In this document: one piece after another, positions 1-10,144 of the stretch | How positions within the stretch are numbered: position 1 is the stretch's first letter | Layout: each line of letters begins with the position of its first letter | The notes under the pieces: model-generated | Databases searched by the model: none | The model's input: the letters and a program-made list of their open reading frames with translations, nothing else | Told to the model about the DNA's origin: nothing | Made by a program: the position numbers and the translations under genes | Source of the DNA: Epinephelus fuscoguttatus | Taxonomy: Eukaryota > Chordata > Actinopteri > Perciformes > Serranidae | Length of the DNA stretch: 64,000 nt | Assembly (NCBI RefSeq): GCF_011397635.1 | Contig: NC_064765.1 | Coordinates: 30,904,632 to 30,968,631 of the forward strand | Direction of reading: 5' to 3'

Positions 1-42
1 ATGTACTGCTCCCCCTACAGGTGACAGAGGATACTACAGTAC

Positions 43-215
43 CTCTGACTGCTGGCACTGACAGTTTTGGCAGACATGGCAGCTCTGTTCTCATCTGGGC
101 TTAACTTGGTGGGCTTAGCAGTCTGGACTGGCAGAGGTGCAGCATCTGTTTTACTGCTGGAGGTGAGCTGATTGGGAACCACCACAACCGATTTCACCTT
201 GAAAAAGCACACAAG

Positions 216-246
<31 letters not shown>

Positions 247-3200
247 TGTGTGTGTGTGAAAATACAGTATGTAAACAAGTTTTCGTTATTGTTAGTGATT
301 TATCGATACATATCAATTCTAGAGCTGTGCAAAGAAATCAAATATCACCACGCACCAAATTCCAATTTGAGGTCCAGTACTTTGTGATCAGGTATCTGAC
401 ACATAGGGCCTATTAGAACACGACACAGACATGGAAATTGGACCAATTTTAAAATATGCCGCTATTGTCATTGCGCCTCAGTCAACTATATCCTCCCAAA
501 TTTTCTTAAGAACGAATTTGGGGAAAAAGTCCTGCTAAAAGTCGAGGTCAGATTCACGACATGTTGTTAAATGGCAGAAGTCTTCGCACCTGTATTCTTA
601 TAATGATGACTCTCATGGTCCTTGAAAGTTGATAAATGTGCAAGTTGATCCTAATAAACATAGGTAAACGCCCTGCAAATCCATATACAGGAGCATAAGA
701 CTCCTCGGCCATGTGCACTCTTGGAGACTTAAGAAGAAGCAGAAAAGTAGAGGGAATTAAGTCAAGATTGCCCAACCACAGGTCTCAAGGGTGAAGTAAT
801 TATGTACTCAAAACGCTGCTTCATCACTTTTTGTCCCACCCGCCAGACTGTGATATTTTCTAGCTTGATCAATCACTAATAATTAGAGGACATGGTTCCC
901 ATTAACACAACTGATGTAAACTGAAGAGTTTGTGTTTTTTAAAAGGTCATATTGCTTCCTGACTGTCTCACTGTGACACTGGGCTGTTCTGATTACTCTT
1001 TGACTCTTCCCCCTGCATTACAGCAAGCTCTTGCATTCAGTATAGTCATAGCTACAAGTGTTATTTTGCCTCCTCTCCTTGCTTCACCAAATGGCTAGAT
1101 GACATGGTTTGTCTACATCCTGAGGAAATTTGGTAGGCTGTCTAACTCCCTCATCACATTTTCTAAAATTTGGGAACCTTTTATTGAACACATCAAAAGG
1201 ATGAGGAGTCGAGCTGACTAATCACACTGGACTACTTCCTTGCATTAGACTGCACTGTGTGCTTCAAACTACCTGGACACTGTGGGTGTTTCTCAAAGTC
1301 AAGGAACCTTCCCTCCTAAGAAAGGATTCTCCAGATGCAAGGCAAGGGTCCTTCCACACAGACAAATATGGTAGTATTTTTAGAGACTGTGGCTTTTAGG
1401 GAGAATTTATCTCTGGATCATACTTCAGAGTAATGAATTAAAGACAGCAGCTGAAAAAACTTCTAAATTATCACTTACAGTATAAACACAGACTCTCAAA
1501 TTGAATAGCGGATCTGATCTGATGAGCCGCGCTGCTCTGAAACAGCTGACCTGCTGCCTGTACATGATACCGCTGTGTAATCCTCCAAAATACGTTCACC
1601 TGAAAACAAGTGAGTGATGCTTTGACCTGCAGGATATTCCAACATATTGCATTTACTGTGGCTGTTCTCACCGCGATTCCCCCGAAAAATACACCAATTG
1701 AAGCTGACAGAATGAAAGCAATTATCATGTCGTTATCATGTGAATAGTGGGGGGGAGCGGAGGAGGACACTTAGCACTCCATCTCTGCTGTAAATGATTA
1801 ATTAAAAAACTTTTGTTTTTATCTAAATCAAGTTATTTTAAAAAGCTCATTATTTTGCAGTGGATGCATTGTAAAGTGTGAATTATGAGCTGTCCTTTTT
1901 TTCCCCACATTTGTATGATAAAAACAATTACATCCTGCCAGTCTTCGCTGGCCCAAGTTTAATTGAAGAGGCCACACCTTCACCTCCAGCAAATCGTGTG
2001 CAAAGCATTGTGTGGATTTTATACCAACTGAGGATCCACACACAGGGCTTGACGCTAACTTTTTTCCCAAGGAGCACATGTGCTCCTAAGTTGAAAAAGT
2101 AAGGAGCGCACAAAGAACTTTAGGGGCACAATGTAAATTGATCAAATAATGTGTTTTCCGTAATAAACATGATGCAAATAGACATTTACAAGCAAAATTA
2201 TTTAATGAATTTGTATACAAAATGTACAGAAAGGTAAAATCATCAAGTTCTGAAAAAGTATTGCAATTTAATTGTGTCTTTAATGTTATTATCTTATATA
2301 TATTATCTTTGCAATATGATCATCTTATATATTGTTATTACTATCCTAAAACATTCTCCAGGTCCTCTGAAACTCTGCAGGACTCATTTCTACCCTGCCC
2401 AGCAGCGGTACCATGACAAACGGTCCCTAACTGCGGAGAGAACAGAGCAGGCTTCCCCGGAGGTCTGCCGCTTTTCCCGGTCCCTCTTCTCCACCACACT
2501 TCGACTTATTCCCACCCAGCCGACAGCCTGGCCGTGGAGAATGGTCCCTAACTGCAGGGAGAACGGAGCGGGCTTCCCCGGAGGTCCGCCACTTTTCCCA
2601 GTCCGTCTCCGCCACACTTTGACTTATTTCCACCCAGCCAACAGCCTGGCCATGGAGAACGGTCCCTAACTGTGGGGAGAACGGAGCAGGCTTCCCCGAA
2701 GGTCCGCCTCTTAACCCGGTCCGTCTCCTCCGCCACACTTTGACTTATTTCCACCCTGCCGACAGTGGGACTTATATTCATTGTGCCGACAGTGGCTTGG
2801 AAAACCGCCCATAACCGTGTCACACGGGGAAGAGGGAAAGCAGCTGGAGTTCCTCCAACATTTGCAGTTAGCTGCTTCGGGTGATTTTTTTTTATGCGCA
2901 CATGTACGCCTAAATATTTTTTACAGTTCGCACACACCTATTTTTAGTCGCAAATGCGAGTTAAATGTTCGCACTGTCGAGCGCTGACACATGCATCCTT
3001 GGAATTTCTCTGAAAGAATGCCTCAGTCCTCTGTGAAATTTGGAGGGATCCTTGACACAACAATCCTTCAGCAGGGTTCCATTACGTAGCCTCCTTGAAA
3101 TTTTTGGTGAAGGTTGCTTCCTTGACTTTGAGAAACACCCTATGTCACCATTGGACCTTCCCTGACCACTCATGGTCTTTAACCCATGGATGCTATCTCT

Positions 3201-4750
3201 CTGCCTCAAAGTTCCTGTGGACACAAAACGAACTGGCGTATTATTACACTGTTTTTTCTCTGTCAGTGCTTCTGTTTATCTTATAATATCTTATCATCGT
3301 TATTACTACTAGTTTTATTATTTGTTTTTGTCATCATCTTTTTTTTCTGTCCAGTATTTCTTATGTCAGTGTTTGTGTATTGTTAGTGTTAAAAACTGAA
3401 ATAAAATCTTTTTTTTTTCTTTTAATTACACTGTGTGCCCTCCATGTCAATTTATTAAATATTAGTGTTTTTCAAGGTCTTTAATTAAAGTGAGAAATGT
3501 CAGTATTGGAGCAACACTACTACAAACTATACATCATACAAAATTAACTCAGTGAACAAATGTGGCTAATGTGTATAGGACCACACCATCAGTACTTCCT
3601 GATCAAACAGCTTACCTGAACTTGGAGGGGTAATGTTGTCTCATAACTGGTGTCCAAAGTGGTTTCCTCTCCACCTAATGTGACTTGACCGATGGAGGAC
3701 TCCAATATGGGGGGACCAATATTCCACTCCTCTTCAACATCTCCTTCTAAATGCTCTACGGGAGAGATATGAGAGATATAAATCACTAACAGTGAAAGAA
3801 ACATGCTATCCAGACAGCTCAGTTTGTTTATGACAATCTGGCTCAGATGAACTTTCAGGATGGCATTCCTCTGGCACCTCAACCTAATCCATCCTGAGCA
3901 GAGGGGTAAGAGGCAGCTGACAGTATACTGACTGAGAAAGGGTCTTACCTGTTTTACTGTCCTTTGAGTAGGACATGGAGAAATAGCCTTTGTCATCATC
4001 TACTTTCTGATGCGTTTCTTTTTTGAGCTCCTCTTCTCTGTCCTCCACTTTTTCAGCTCCTCGTTCCAGCTTCTGTCCATGCACTACAGTGAGAGTAGCC
4101 ACTGGATTGTTTGGAAATGTGCTGCTACATGGACTTTTGCAGCTCTCTACACTGTCAGAAAATCCTTCACTACTATTTTTTTGGCCCAAGGGAATGACAC
4201 ACGAGATGTCATCAACATCACAGTCAAAGGGAGGTGCGAGGTTTAAGAGAACCTTCTCAGACTTCAAACTGTGTGGCTCAGTCCCCTTATCAACCCCTGG
4301 CTTTGTTGAGGATGCACGTTCCTCATGTTTCAGGTGTACCTGAGAGCTCACACTTCGTTTTACTCCACTCTTGGCTTCTAGTGTCTTGTCTGACAATTTA
4401 GGCGTAGAGATCACAAAAGAGGACATGGAGTCCTGTCCTGCAGGAGGGCTGCAGAAGTCCATGAAACAGCCGAGGTCAGGGAACAAATCCTTTGGACTAC
4501 AGACTTTTTTTGCCGGAGTCTCATAACCATCATTTGGACTGGAATTCTTCAGTTTTCTCCTCATGGCACAACTGTTTACTATCACGATTTTTAAATTAAT
4601 AAATGGGCTTGAGAGCCTTATCTGGTGATGGAGACCGGCCTTTTGCTCACAACTGCTCTTCCTTGAGTAGATGGACAGCGATGCCAGGTGTCTGGTTGGA
4701 TTGAGCCTATTGAAAACTGTATTTATTGTTTAAAGTGCTTTTTTATCCAT
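43..4750 (-). CDS. s100pbp: S100P-binding protein, tandem copy B (3' end beyond the window; early stop in upstream ATG frame)
   Basis: This is a second minus-strand s100pbp. Exon 2 is 4752-3949, exon 3 is 3755-3616 and exon 4 is 197-43, with the same splice sites and phases as copy A. Exons 5-7 would lie left of base 1. The ATG at 4750-4748 is followed after six codons by TAA, where copy A reads on. The next in-frame ATG, 4564-4562 (MRRKLKNSSPN), opens a frame that stays clear to the window edge. Relative to copy A, exon 2 is 12 bp longer, an in-frame insertion giving VHLK after SSQ, which argues against simple decay. Exon 3 differs from copy A at only about two bases. It is either a functional paralogue with a shorter N-terminus or an early pseudogene. 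Identity is as sure as for copy A; function is not. Confidence 0.8.
216..258 (+). repeat. (GT)n microsatellite beside exon 4 of s100pbp copy B
   Basis: An interrupted GT run lies about 18 bp upstream (minus strand) of the exon 4 acceptor. The paralogous tracts at 12572-12623 and 13687-13723 differ in length, so all three exon 4 copies have an adjacent CA-rich tract on the transcribed strand. Confidence 0.95.
2043..2986 (+). mobile_element. hAT-like non-autonomous element
   Basis: It begins CAGGGCTTGACGC and ends in the approximate inverse (GTCGAGCGCTG), the CAGxGCTyGAC pattern of hAT ends. Just inside the left end is the palindromic GGAGCACATGTGCTCC. A second copy of the left part lies in inverted orientation at 46160-47064. 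A clean 8-bp target duplication is not evident. The element contains a ~120-bp minisatellite. Confidence 0.55.
2424..2790 (+). repeat. Minisatellite, three ~120-bp units
   Basis: Three consecutive units each run from GGTCCCTAACTG, through GGCTTCCCCGGAGGTC, to CCACACTTYGACTTATT and CACCCAGCC. They are GC-rich and diverged by roughly 10 percent by eye. They account for the overlapping minus-strand open frames here, which are not genes. Confidence 0.75.
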
Positions 4751-4944
4751 GTCTGTTGGGGAAAACACATACAGTGACCATCAGTTAATTACCATCAGAT
4801 TATTATTTTGGAAAAATAAACAAACACAAAAAGAAAATGACTGAAACTAAATCATAGTATTAATTTTTTTTTTACTTTTGCAGTTACTTCAAACATTTTC
4901 ACTTCATTAGTAGCTTATGGATTGCCAGAAACATCGAGGATGTA

Positions 4945-5094
4945 TGGTTGAAAATTAACTGTGGCTGGTGGATTTCAAAATCGACCACCCACTCAATAGA
5001 TTACCAGTTATTTTTCTCTTTGTTTGTTTCTTTGTTTTTTAGCAGCCATTTGCATATTTTACCAGCATTTAGCAGGTGCTAATTCCCAATCCTG
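4945..5094 (+). mobile_element. hAT-type MITE, old copy, in intron 1 of s100pbp copy B
   Basis: The ends GGTTGAAAATTAACT and AATTCCCAATCCTG and the internal GTGGCTGGTGGATT, AATAGATTACCA and ATTTTACCAGCA match the family at 40634, 41671 and 45044. The paralogous position in copy A (15775-15920) is also occupied, so insertion predates the gene duplication. Confidence 0.6.
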
Positions 5095-6213
5095 GTAGGA
5101 TAACAAACACATGCACTGCAGACTACAGGCCTGGGCAAAAAGGGTCTGAATTCACACTGCAAACTGAAGAGACTGCCTGGATTACATTGCAAATTACACT
5201 GAATTGTACCTAATATATTATGTAACAAATGATTGATTGATTACCAACTATGTCAAGAAAGAAGACAGACATACAAGAAAACCACAAGAAAAACATATTT
5301 TTGTTCATTTAATCTATCAGCCTACAACGAGCATAAGTATAAAACATGTATATCTAACCAAAACCCTTAATTTATCCCCAAATAAGTCAGAAATGAATTG
5401 ACACATTTACTATGACCTACTGGTGGGTTTAAGTTATCTTCACAGACTCATATTTTGCAGTAAAGATTTGCTCAAACCCACAGGGGTTTATCTTAGTTTT
5501 AAGATAAAGCAAATACTGACATGCTGTCAGTGTGCTTTAAATAGCCTGAGTATGAAATGATGCCTGACTTTTCTTCTGTTTATCTGGCATCTTAAATGGC
5601 AGACTCCTCTATAATGCCTTGGAATTCAACAATATCTGCTACTGTCAGCATGAGCCAGCATTAAGTGCTACAGCAAGTCATGTTAGGCAACGTTACTGAA
5701 AGATATACAGCTGCACACAGTTGCATTTGCTGGCGTTATATTTTGGGACACCTTGTCATACATGTAGTTTCGGAAACAAGGCAACAAGTGTCAGAGATTA
5801 ACAGGACAATTCAGGGTTAACGTTAGCTAACCTATTTCTCTCACTGTAAGTTATACTAACGTAAGAATGAACTTTGCGGTTAGCTTATATTAGAGCCCAA
5901 ACAGTCAAAACACTTGGTGATGGAAAAAAAATACACTTACTTAATGACATTGGACATTTACAAATATCACTTATCGATTAACGTTACAGTTTCCAACAAC
6001 AAATTTAAATATCATTGAAGGTGCTTCCCCACGCTACAAGTAACTGGCAGTGGCCGCTAGCTAGCAACAGCTAGCTAATGCTAACTAACTTCCGTTAGCA
6101 TTACAAATAATTTGGAGCACAGAAGGCAGGCGGTGAGCGGTAAGTTATGGTAAACTGATGTCAGTCAAATAAATTTTCTGTACAAAAATGTGGTGGCATG
6201 TAAATAAACTCAC

Positions 6214-6335
6214 CTCCCACCAAAAATCGTTAGCCTGTGGTTTGATACACACACAGTGCACTCTGCCTCGCTCAATGCGCCAGATGAAATAACGGGCACA
6301 AGGGGGTGGGGGCGCTGTTCAAGTTCAAACTTGTG
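6214..6335 (-). promoter_or_regulatory. s100pbp: Non-coding exon 1 and promoter region of s100pbp copy B
   Basis: Donor GTGAGT lies just below base 6214 on the minus strand, matching the copy A exon 1 donor at 16924. The CpG- and G-rich tract at 6270-6320 is the likely start region. The frame leading to the start codon contains TAA here, so the exon is 5'UTR. A divergent plus-strand coding-like exon begins about 0.7 kb away, so the region may be bidirectional (inference). Confidence 0.5.
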
Positions 6336-6996
6336 ATCGGCCGTTTGATGTTGTTAGTTCAGCTACTGATTTTTGGCTCCTAAACCGACAAAACTCTAAT
6401 TATAACTCTAAAACGAAAAACTGTTCCCGAATTTAGATTATCAGCCAACACCTCCATCTTCTCACAGCAGATATTTGGACGTTACAAGGTGGAAAAGCAC
6501 AATTGAAACATTAACGATGGCTCAGTTCCATTAAGTGTGCTGGTAAGCTAATACATTGAGCCAGCATGCACAATACCAGGACCTGCCCTAAATGGAACGC
6601 AGCTATCATTAACTTTATTAACTGTGACCTGACAAACTGTCTGCCGTGAAAAAGTTGTGTGACATAATCAGTAAACACGAGGATCAGTGAAAGATACCTA
6701 GAAATATTTCACACTGTATGAGTTTGAGTGTTTGTGTGTGCCTGTTGTTAGGAAGCCAAAAATAAACGAGTTGTCTTGTAAATGCAGCTGATTGTACAGT
6801 AGTGAGCTTAACATATTCCCAAATCTGTGAAGTTTATGAGATCATATTTATTAATTCAACTTTAAGACAGTCTTTTTTAATTTTGTCGTGGCTCTTCTTT
6901 TGTATCAATTTTATCCTCTGCATTTTAATGTATCTGCATATTAGAGCTCACACCAATGCTGCACTTTGGGGTTAAAGCAAGCAAACTCTAATTTAG

Positions 6997-7317
6997 GTGG
7001 TTCAGGTTGAGAGTCAGGGCTTGGTGAATCAAACATCTAATTCTTACCTGGACTTGCATTACCCAGATATGGGGACCTTAAAGGATTATGTTCAAATAAG
7101 AAAAACAATTACCATGAGTGAGCTCAATCCTGATATCTGGGTGCAAAACATGCAGTCACAATGTCAATTTGGAAGTTTAAGAGAAACAGCCAATGAAGAG
7201 CCTTCAGAGATCAAAACTAAAGTAGAACCAAACTTCTCTTCTTTTCCAGACACCACTGGGGCTGAGAGAGAAAATATGCTTGACATGGACATGCAAAATA
7301 TGATCCAAGTAGGATAA
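6997..7317 (+). CDS. Unrecognised coding-like exon, divergent from s100pbp copy B
   Basis: A 106-codon open frame follows an acceptor-like TTTAG and begins GTG GTT CAG, so it reads better as an internal or terminal exon than as a complete gene (no ATG at its head). It ends at TAA after DMDMQNMIQVG. The product is acidic and polar, with YPDMGTLKDYVQIRKTITMS and a SUMO-site-like EIKTKVEP. I do not recognise a family. The equivalent tract beside copy A (17690-17915) has frameshifts and stops. It could be the end of a gene transcribed away from s100pbp, or a chance open frame in duplicated flank. Confidence 0.35.
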   Translation: MVQVESQGLVNQTSNSYLDLHYPDMGTLKDYVQIRKTITMSELNPDIWVQNMQSQCQFGSLRETANEEPSEIKTKVEPNFSSFPDTTGAERENMLDMDMQNMIQVG

Positions 7318-7944
7318 CAGTTTATTAAGGCAAAAATAATGTGCACATGCAAAGATACTTAAAACATTTAGGGCAATATACATTTTAAATATTATAAAAA
7401 GGAAGCCTGTTTGTGTAGTCAGTTTTACATGTTTGAAATATGCCAGCAGATGGCTGTGCAGTCTCTCACACTGCAACAAAAAATACCCCTCCATTAAACA
7501 CTTATTTACCCTCTGCTGCTCTACTGTTAAAGGGTAAATTCATATAAATTGCAGAGCTACATATTGCCATTTACTCATCACAGTATCCATCTCTGCAGAT
7601 CTAATGTCATTAAGACATAATGGATAACAACTAACAACATCAAAGTATGGGAAGTTTAAAACTGGAGTGATCAGTGGACTGAAACAAAACACTAATGTAA
7701 CCACCCCAGTCATGCTTCAGTCAACACAAGCTGACACACTAATGTGGTGTACATGAAACCATGCTCCAATTAATGACTCTCTGAACACTGATGGCCCTGT
7801 AACCACCAAACCATGAACAATTACACACACACTTACTGGCACACTTGTATCAGATTTATTTATTTAGCCCACTGCATGAAAGTTAACCTTTACTCAAGTG
7901 AGGTAAAAACAAATAAATCATGTCATCACTCCATTTGCACATGT

Positions 7945-8254
7945 AAATGACAAAGGTAAACTAAACTTTCTAGTGCAGTTTCTAGACTTCTGACCACTAA
8001 AAGCTCTTTTGCACTACTTAGGCACATTCACCCATTCACACACTGATGGCTGAGGCTACCATACAAGTTGCCACATGCTACTAAGTAGGCATTCACACAC
8101 ACTCACACAACAATGAAATGGCCATCAGGAGCAATTTCGGGGGTTCAGTATCTTGCCCAATGATACTTTGACATGTGGACTGGAGGAGCCAGAAATCAAA
8201 CCCCAAATCTTCTCATTGGTGGACATCCCACTCTATCTCTGAGCTATGAGCCAT
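7945..8254 (-). mobile_element. tRNA-derived SINE, minus strand
   Basis: On the minus strand an A-box-like TAGCTCAGAGATAGAGTGG and B-box-like GGTTTGATTTC are followed by CTGGCTCCTCCAGTCCACATG and GGGCAAGATACTGAACCCC, sequence I recall from a common teleost repeat. The paralogous flank of copy A (about 19,185-19,195) lacks it, so it inserted after the gene duplication. The exact ends are uncertain by a few bases. Confidence 0.6.
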
Positions 8255-9216
8255 GTGGTAGGTTTATCCTCTCACCCTCATATTGTGCATGTGCGTGTAT
8301 AGACATTTCAGTAATTTCCTAAGTATTATACCTAAGTAGTATACAGAGGTAAAGTTGAAATATGAAATACAGTCCACTTTGAACAGTGTTTGACTGTCAA
8401 GTCACATAATGAATTTCACACATCTTTAAACTCCACTAAATCATGCACTGACCTACAGTGTACAAGTCCTGATGCTAAAGAAATTACAATCACTCACCAT
8501 GGTAGCTGGCAGACTTCTACATGTACTGGTGCCTTTTTTGAGTGCAGTCGAACATACTAATACAGTAGATTTTCAGTGGAGTTCTGTACTCCACTTTGTT
8601 TGCAAAGTTAAAAAAAAAAAACACTATAAAAGCATGGGAGAAATGTTTTGTATTTTAATTTTGAAATGCTTACAGTCAGTCAGGCGTGGTTACCATGGCT
8701 GTCTAAGAGGCTTGGACTCAGGGTAGTTGTCCTAACAGCTGCCTTGGCAGATTAAAGTTCTTTATAATCTAGAAAGTAGGATCAGAGTCAAGATACACAT
8801 ACACTCATGTTGGCCTCCATTTCAAAACTTTTTCAATAGCTTTGTTAGTTATTTTTCAAGACACCTCATCCACACTCTCTCATCTCTATTCTACGAACAT
8901 CACACAAACAGATGTTCACAAAGTCACTCTTAATTCACATGACTTCTAGTTTACAATGAACACATGAAAATGAATGAACACAAAACATACAGAGCCATTA
9001 GCCATGGTCATTTGACTTGTACAAAACAAAATAATTTCTTGTTAATTGTCATGGTGATAGCACACATCAGCAGGGCCAAAATCATGTCACACCAGTTTGA
9101 GAACCCAATTTCGCCCTCTTCTTACGCCGAATTTTCTTATTTAAACAGAAAAATACAACCGTACACCAATCCAAGTTTCTCTCTTTCACCGACTAAGACT
9201 AATGTTAGCTTTACTG

Positions 9217-9237
9217 CTAACCCTAACCCTAACCCTA
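9217..9237 (+). repeat. Short interstitial telomere-like tract
   Basis: About three and a half CCCTAA units. The same hexamer occurs as two or three units in each member of the 32-46 kb repeat family, so this is not evidence of a chromosome end. Confidence 0.8.
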
Positions 9238-10144
9238 CCATCAATAAACACTTCAAACTCAAAAGACACAAAATAAACTCACCAAAACCATCGTAGTCAG
9301 TCCACTATTCAAACAATCATAAACTCTGGTTTGGTTGAAATAAACCCTTAACTTGACTTAGATGTGAAAATATATCTGCATGCATATTCGCTCTGTTTCT
9401 CAGCTGTCCACTGAGCAGCAGCTCTCACTTGTTCTCCAGAGGCAGCTACAGTAACGTCACATCATGCTTCAGCAAACATGCATTTAATGCCAACAAAAGA
9501 AACAGAGAAACACGCTAATATTTAAAAGTGATGGATTGCTTATTGGAAAACGTAGCATTCATCTGCTTGTTGTGTCATTACTGCAAAACCTCACCTCAGT
9601 GAGTTTGCAAAGTGCTCCAAGGCAGTTGTCTATACAAAAGTTACCCCGCTACAACGGTTGCAATGGCAAAAGTACACATAAAAAATGGCTGTCGCTCTGA
9701 CCATCAGGCTATATTGATCTAAATGGCAATGTCTGTTCTACTTCTATGTCCTTCTATGGGAACACCTTTGTTCTCATTACAACAATTTCAAATTGTGAAA
9801 GTACAAAACTTACTTAAATATATATTATTACAGTCAGTGTTTCAAATGCAGTAAAAAGCAAAAAAGGCACAGCATTCAAGATGCTTGAAACCCTTGGGTC
9901 TCAGCATAATTCCACAACATCAAAACATGCATTAATTCTCTTGTATGGGGACATGCATAGTTAAAACAAAAAGAAACACCACAAACTGACAGACCAATAA
10001 TACACACTACAAATTCTATTAAGAAAGAACATTGATATTTGTACCATTTTTGCCTAGTACAGCATTAGATACTCTGTGAACAAGACTGAGTCCAGCATGC
10101 TGACCTCTTAAGTGCAAGTGTTTAGAAGACTGTCCTAAACAAAT

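Larger units (their letters stand above)
1284..3140. mobile_element. DNA-transposon-like element with perfect 23-bp terminal inverted repeats, in intron 3 of s100pbp copy B
   Basis: The sequence starting GGGTGTTTCTCAAAGTC at 1284 is repeated in perfect inverted orientation ending at 3140 (23 bp). Copy A has no such element in its intron 3. The interior holds a hAT-like element (2043-2986) and an unexplained minus-strand open frame (1471-1770) that ends in a good GTAAGT donor. Two separate MITE ends facing each other would also explain the repeats. Superfamily not assigned. Confidence 0.5.
1..8950. repeat. Left unit of the s100pbp segmental tandem duplication
   Basis: This stretch pairs in direct orientation with 12357-19760. 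Anchors are exon 4 (43 with 12400), exon 3 (3616 with 14446), exon 2 (3949 with 14788), exon 1 (6214 with 16924), the plus-strand exon-like tract (7115 with 17700) and the segment near 8930 with 19740. The offset drifts between 10.6 and 12.4 kb because of indels and later insertions. By eye, similarity is near-identical in 1-860, a few percent lower in exon 2, and clearly lower with many indels upstream of exon 1. Confidence 0.85.
7320..10130. other. Intergenic stretch between the two s100pbp copies
   Basis: Apart from the SINE at 7945-8254 and the (CCCTAA)n tract at 9217-9237 I see no gene. The part to about 8950 repeats in the 17.9-19.8 kb flank of copy A. From there to 10,130 the sequence is AT-rich and probably includes the copy A 3'UTR; no convincing AATAAA was found on the minus strand. 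Confidence 0.5.

Noticed and set aside
15..278. Independent small gene with His/Thr repeats
   Set aside because: It is exon 4 of s100pbp copy B read through its acceptor into the adjacent microsatellite.
2390..2937. Overlapping minus-strand proteins of 75-129 codons
   Set aside because: They are produced by the three-unit GC-rich minisatellite inside the hAT-like element.
9217..9237. Telomere at or near this place
   Set aside because: Only three to four CCCTAA units with genes on both sides; the hexamer is also part of a local repeat family.
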